A DNA stretch of 64,000 nt from Saccopteryx bilineata (lineage: Eukaryota > Chordata > Mammalia > Chiroptera > Emballonuridae). Below the pieces are notes generated by a model that was not told where the DNA came from, searched no databases, and worked only from the letters and a program-made list of their open reading frames with translations. Shown here piece after piece: positions 62,970 to 64,000 of the stretch; position 1 is the first letter of the stretch; each line of letters starts with the position of its first letter. The DNA is taken from contig NC_089496.1 of the NCBI RefSeq assembly GCF_036850765.1, positions 49,776,113-49,840,112 on the forward strand, read 5' to 3'. The translations under genes and the position numbers were made by a program.

Positions 62970-64000
62970 TCTATAATTTTCACATGCCACAAAATATTCT
63001 TCTTCTTTAGATTTCTTTTTTCCGATCACTTGCAGACCTAGAAACGGCTCTTGGGGCTCGGGCAGTACGCAGTCGGGTGGCAGGTTGCAGTTGACCTGGG
63101 CCTCAGGCGCCCATGCCCACATGAGAACAGTAATAGGCAAAGTCATTATCAGAGCACTCAGATTCTCAGAGAGAGAATCAGCACAAGGCTCTGTGTCTAA
63201 ATACCAATCAGCGGCAAGCAGAAAGGCCCGGAAGCCAATTTTAGCAGAATCAATCCTATCAATTGTCTGCCTGACCACAAGCCAATCTAGGAGGAGGGGC
63301 CCCATCTGGAAATTGATGTGTTAGACTACTAACATGACCTGATAACAGATCCTATTGGTGCACCAATAGACCTCCTAATTATCGTTTAGCTTTTTTCTTT
63401 TCTTTCCTTTTTTTTCTTTTTTTTTTTTTTTTTTTTTGTAGAGTTGCCTACAGGGAGGGAATGTACTGGTCAGACTGACACAAATAACTATTGTGCTTGA
63501 CAACTATTTCTTATTGCAAATGGATAAACTGTGATTCTCATTTACTCATCGGTCTTTCGGAAATCCTTTAAGCCTGAATCATCATTTGCGGATCCAATGA
63601 ATAGATATATGAGTGTTTTTATGAGCTCTGAGTGGCTGACAGCCAGGTCCTCAACACTAGTTACTTCAGGAACTTTAAATGGCCGGTCCGTGCAGCCTGC
63701 CAGCCTTCCGTGGGAGGCCCCCCAGGCACTCTGCGCTGCATACTCCCCGTCTTTCCAGAAGGTGGCGTGGGGATTCATGGCGCTATTACAAGTCACGCAG
63801 TGATGGCCCATCGACTCAATGGATGCCAGCTATTATGACGTTCACGACTCCGATTACTGACAGTTCCGGCCACCTTGCCTTTGTATCTTAATTACGTTCG
63901 CGAATAAATCTCACTCCTTTATGTCCCCGGTGGAAAGAGATGATAATTTATTTGATATGGGTGGCTGGGATAGAGGGAATTCCAATGGGCTGCCTCAGAT
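62970..64000. other. Unassigned sequence to the window edge
   Basis: No gene is confirmed. A T-rich run with a C interruption lies at 63391-63437. The minus-strand frame 63542-63811 (89 codons) and a larger one at 62955-63305 (116 codons) lack recognisable domains. The block 63480-63930 has no repeats and could be an element under constraint, or the edge of a gene outside the window. I cannot tell which. Confidence 0.4.

Noticed and set aside
62955..63305. 116-codon minus-strand frame near the right edge
   Set aside because: It has no recognised domain, starts beside a hAT MITE fragment, and no splice or promoter support is visible within the window.
63391..63437. T-rich tract as a terminator or promoter
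   Set aside because: It is most easily explained as an A-rich tail or expanded microsatellite on the minus strand. No RNA polymerase III gene precedes it.

Overview
The window is mammalian nuclear DNA, almost certainly from a bat. The main evidence is a dense set of tRNA-derived SINEs of the chiropteran VES type: nine long copies and three short ones. Two other tRNA-headed SINE families with the same general architecture add eleven more copies. Young non-autonomous hAT elements with intact 8-bp target-site duplications (TSDs) and mariner-like MITEs also fit bats, which have had unusually recent DNA-transposon activity. The long (about 350-400 bp) SINE form suggests a rhinolophoid or other yinpterochiropteran bat, but this is inference. 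Ancient mammal-wide repeats (MIR, L2, MER20, MER5A, HAL1, L1M) lie underneath.

I find no supportable protein-coding exon, functional RNA gene, operon or CRISPR array. The longer open frames fall inside SINEs, minisatellites or simple repeats, or have no recognisable domain. The only RNA-gene relic I recognise is a 35-base 5' fragment of U2 snRNA near 17.4 kb. The window reads as intergenic or deep-intronic sequence.

Layout. 0-3 kb: L1 3' tail with an unexplained upstream block, then a hAT MITE. 5.7-13.2 kb: SINE pairs, two convergent L1 remnants, an L1 3' end. 13.7-14.8 kb: a 70-bp minisatellite and a pyrimidine tract. 17-19.2 kb: the U2 relic and a 193-bp inverted duplication around a 0.8-kb spacer. 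21-25.3 kb: SINE, TG-rich tract, young L1 tail, a compound CA minisatellite. 26.6-31.3 kb: a 42-bp tandem duplication, MER5A, MER20 split by a SINE, a long SINE, MIR. 33-38.6 kb: SINE, a 33-bp palindrome-bearing minisatellite, a second hAT family, three stacked L1 fragments with a MITE between two of them. 39.5-50 kb: a long SINE, a HAL1-like LINE, a probable opposite-strand LINE, many SINEs, a mariner MITE and an L1. 50-64 kb: mostly single-copy sequence with MIR/L2, a second mariner MITE, the second hAT copy, a 0.9-kb-spaced direct duplication, two more SINEs and a MIR containing a perfect hairpin.

The most interesting observations are: (1) the long SINEs carry a near-perfect CTCF core motif, doubled in three copies; (2) the inverted duplication at 18.0/19.0 kb; (3) the direct duplication at 56.6/57.5 kb in which one copy has gained a palindromic insertion; (4) a perfect 14-bp hairpin written into a MIR; and (5) a minisatellite in which five consecutive units carry a 14-bp Ets-type palindrome. 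No new enzymatic or defence system is visible.
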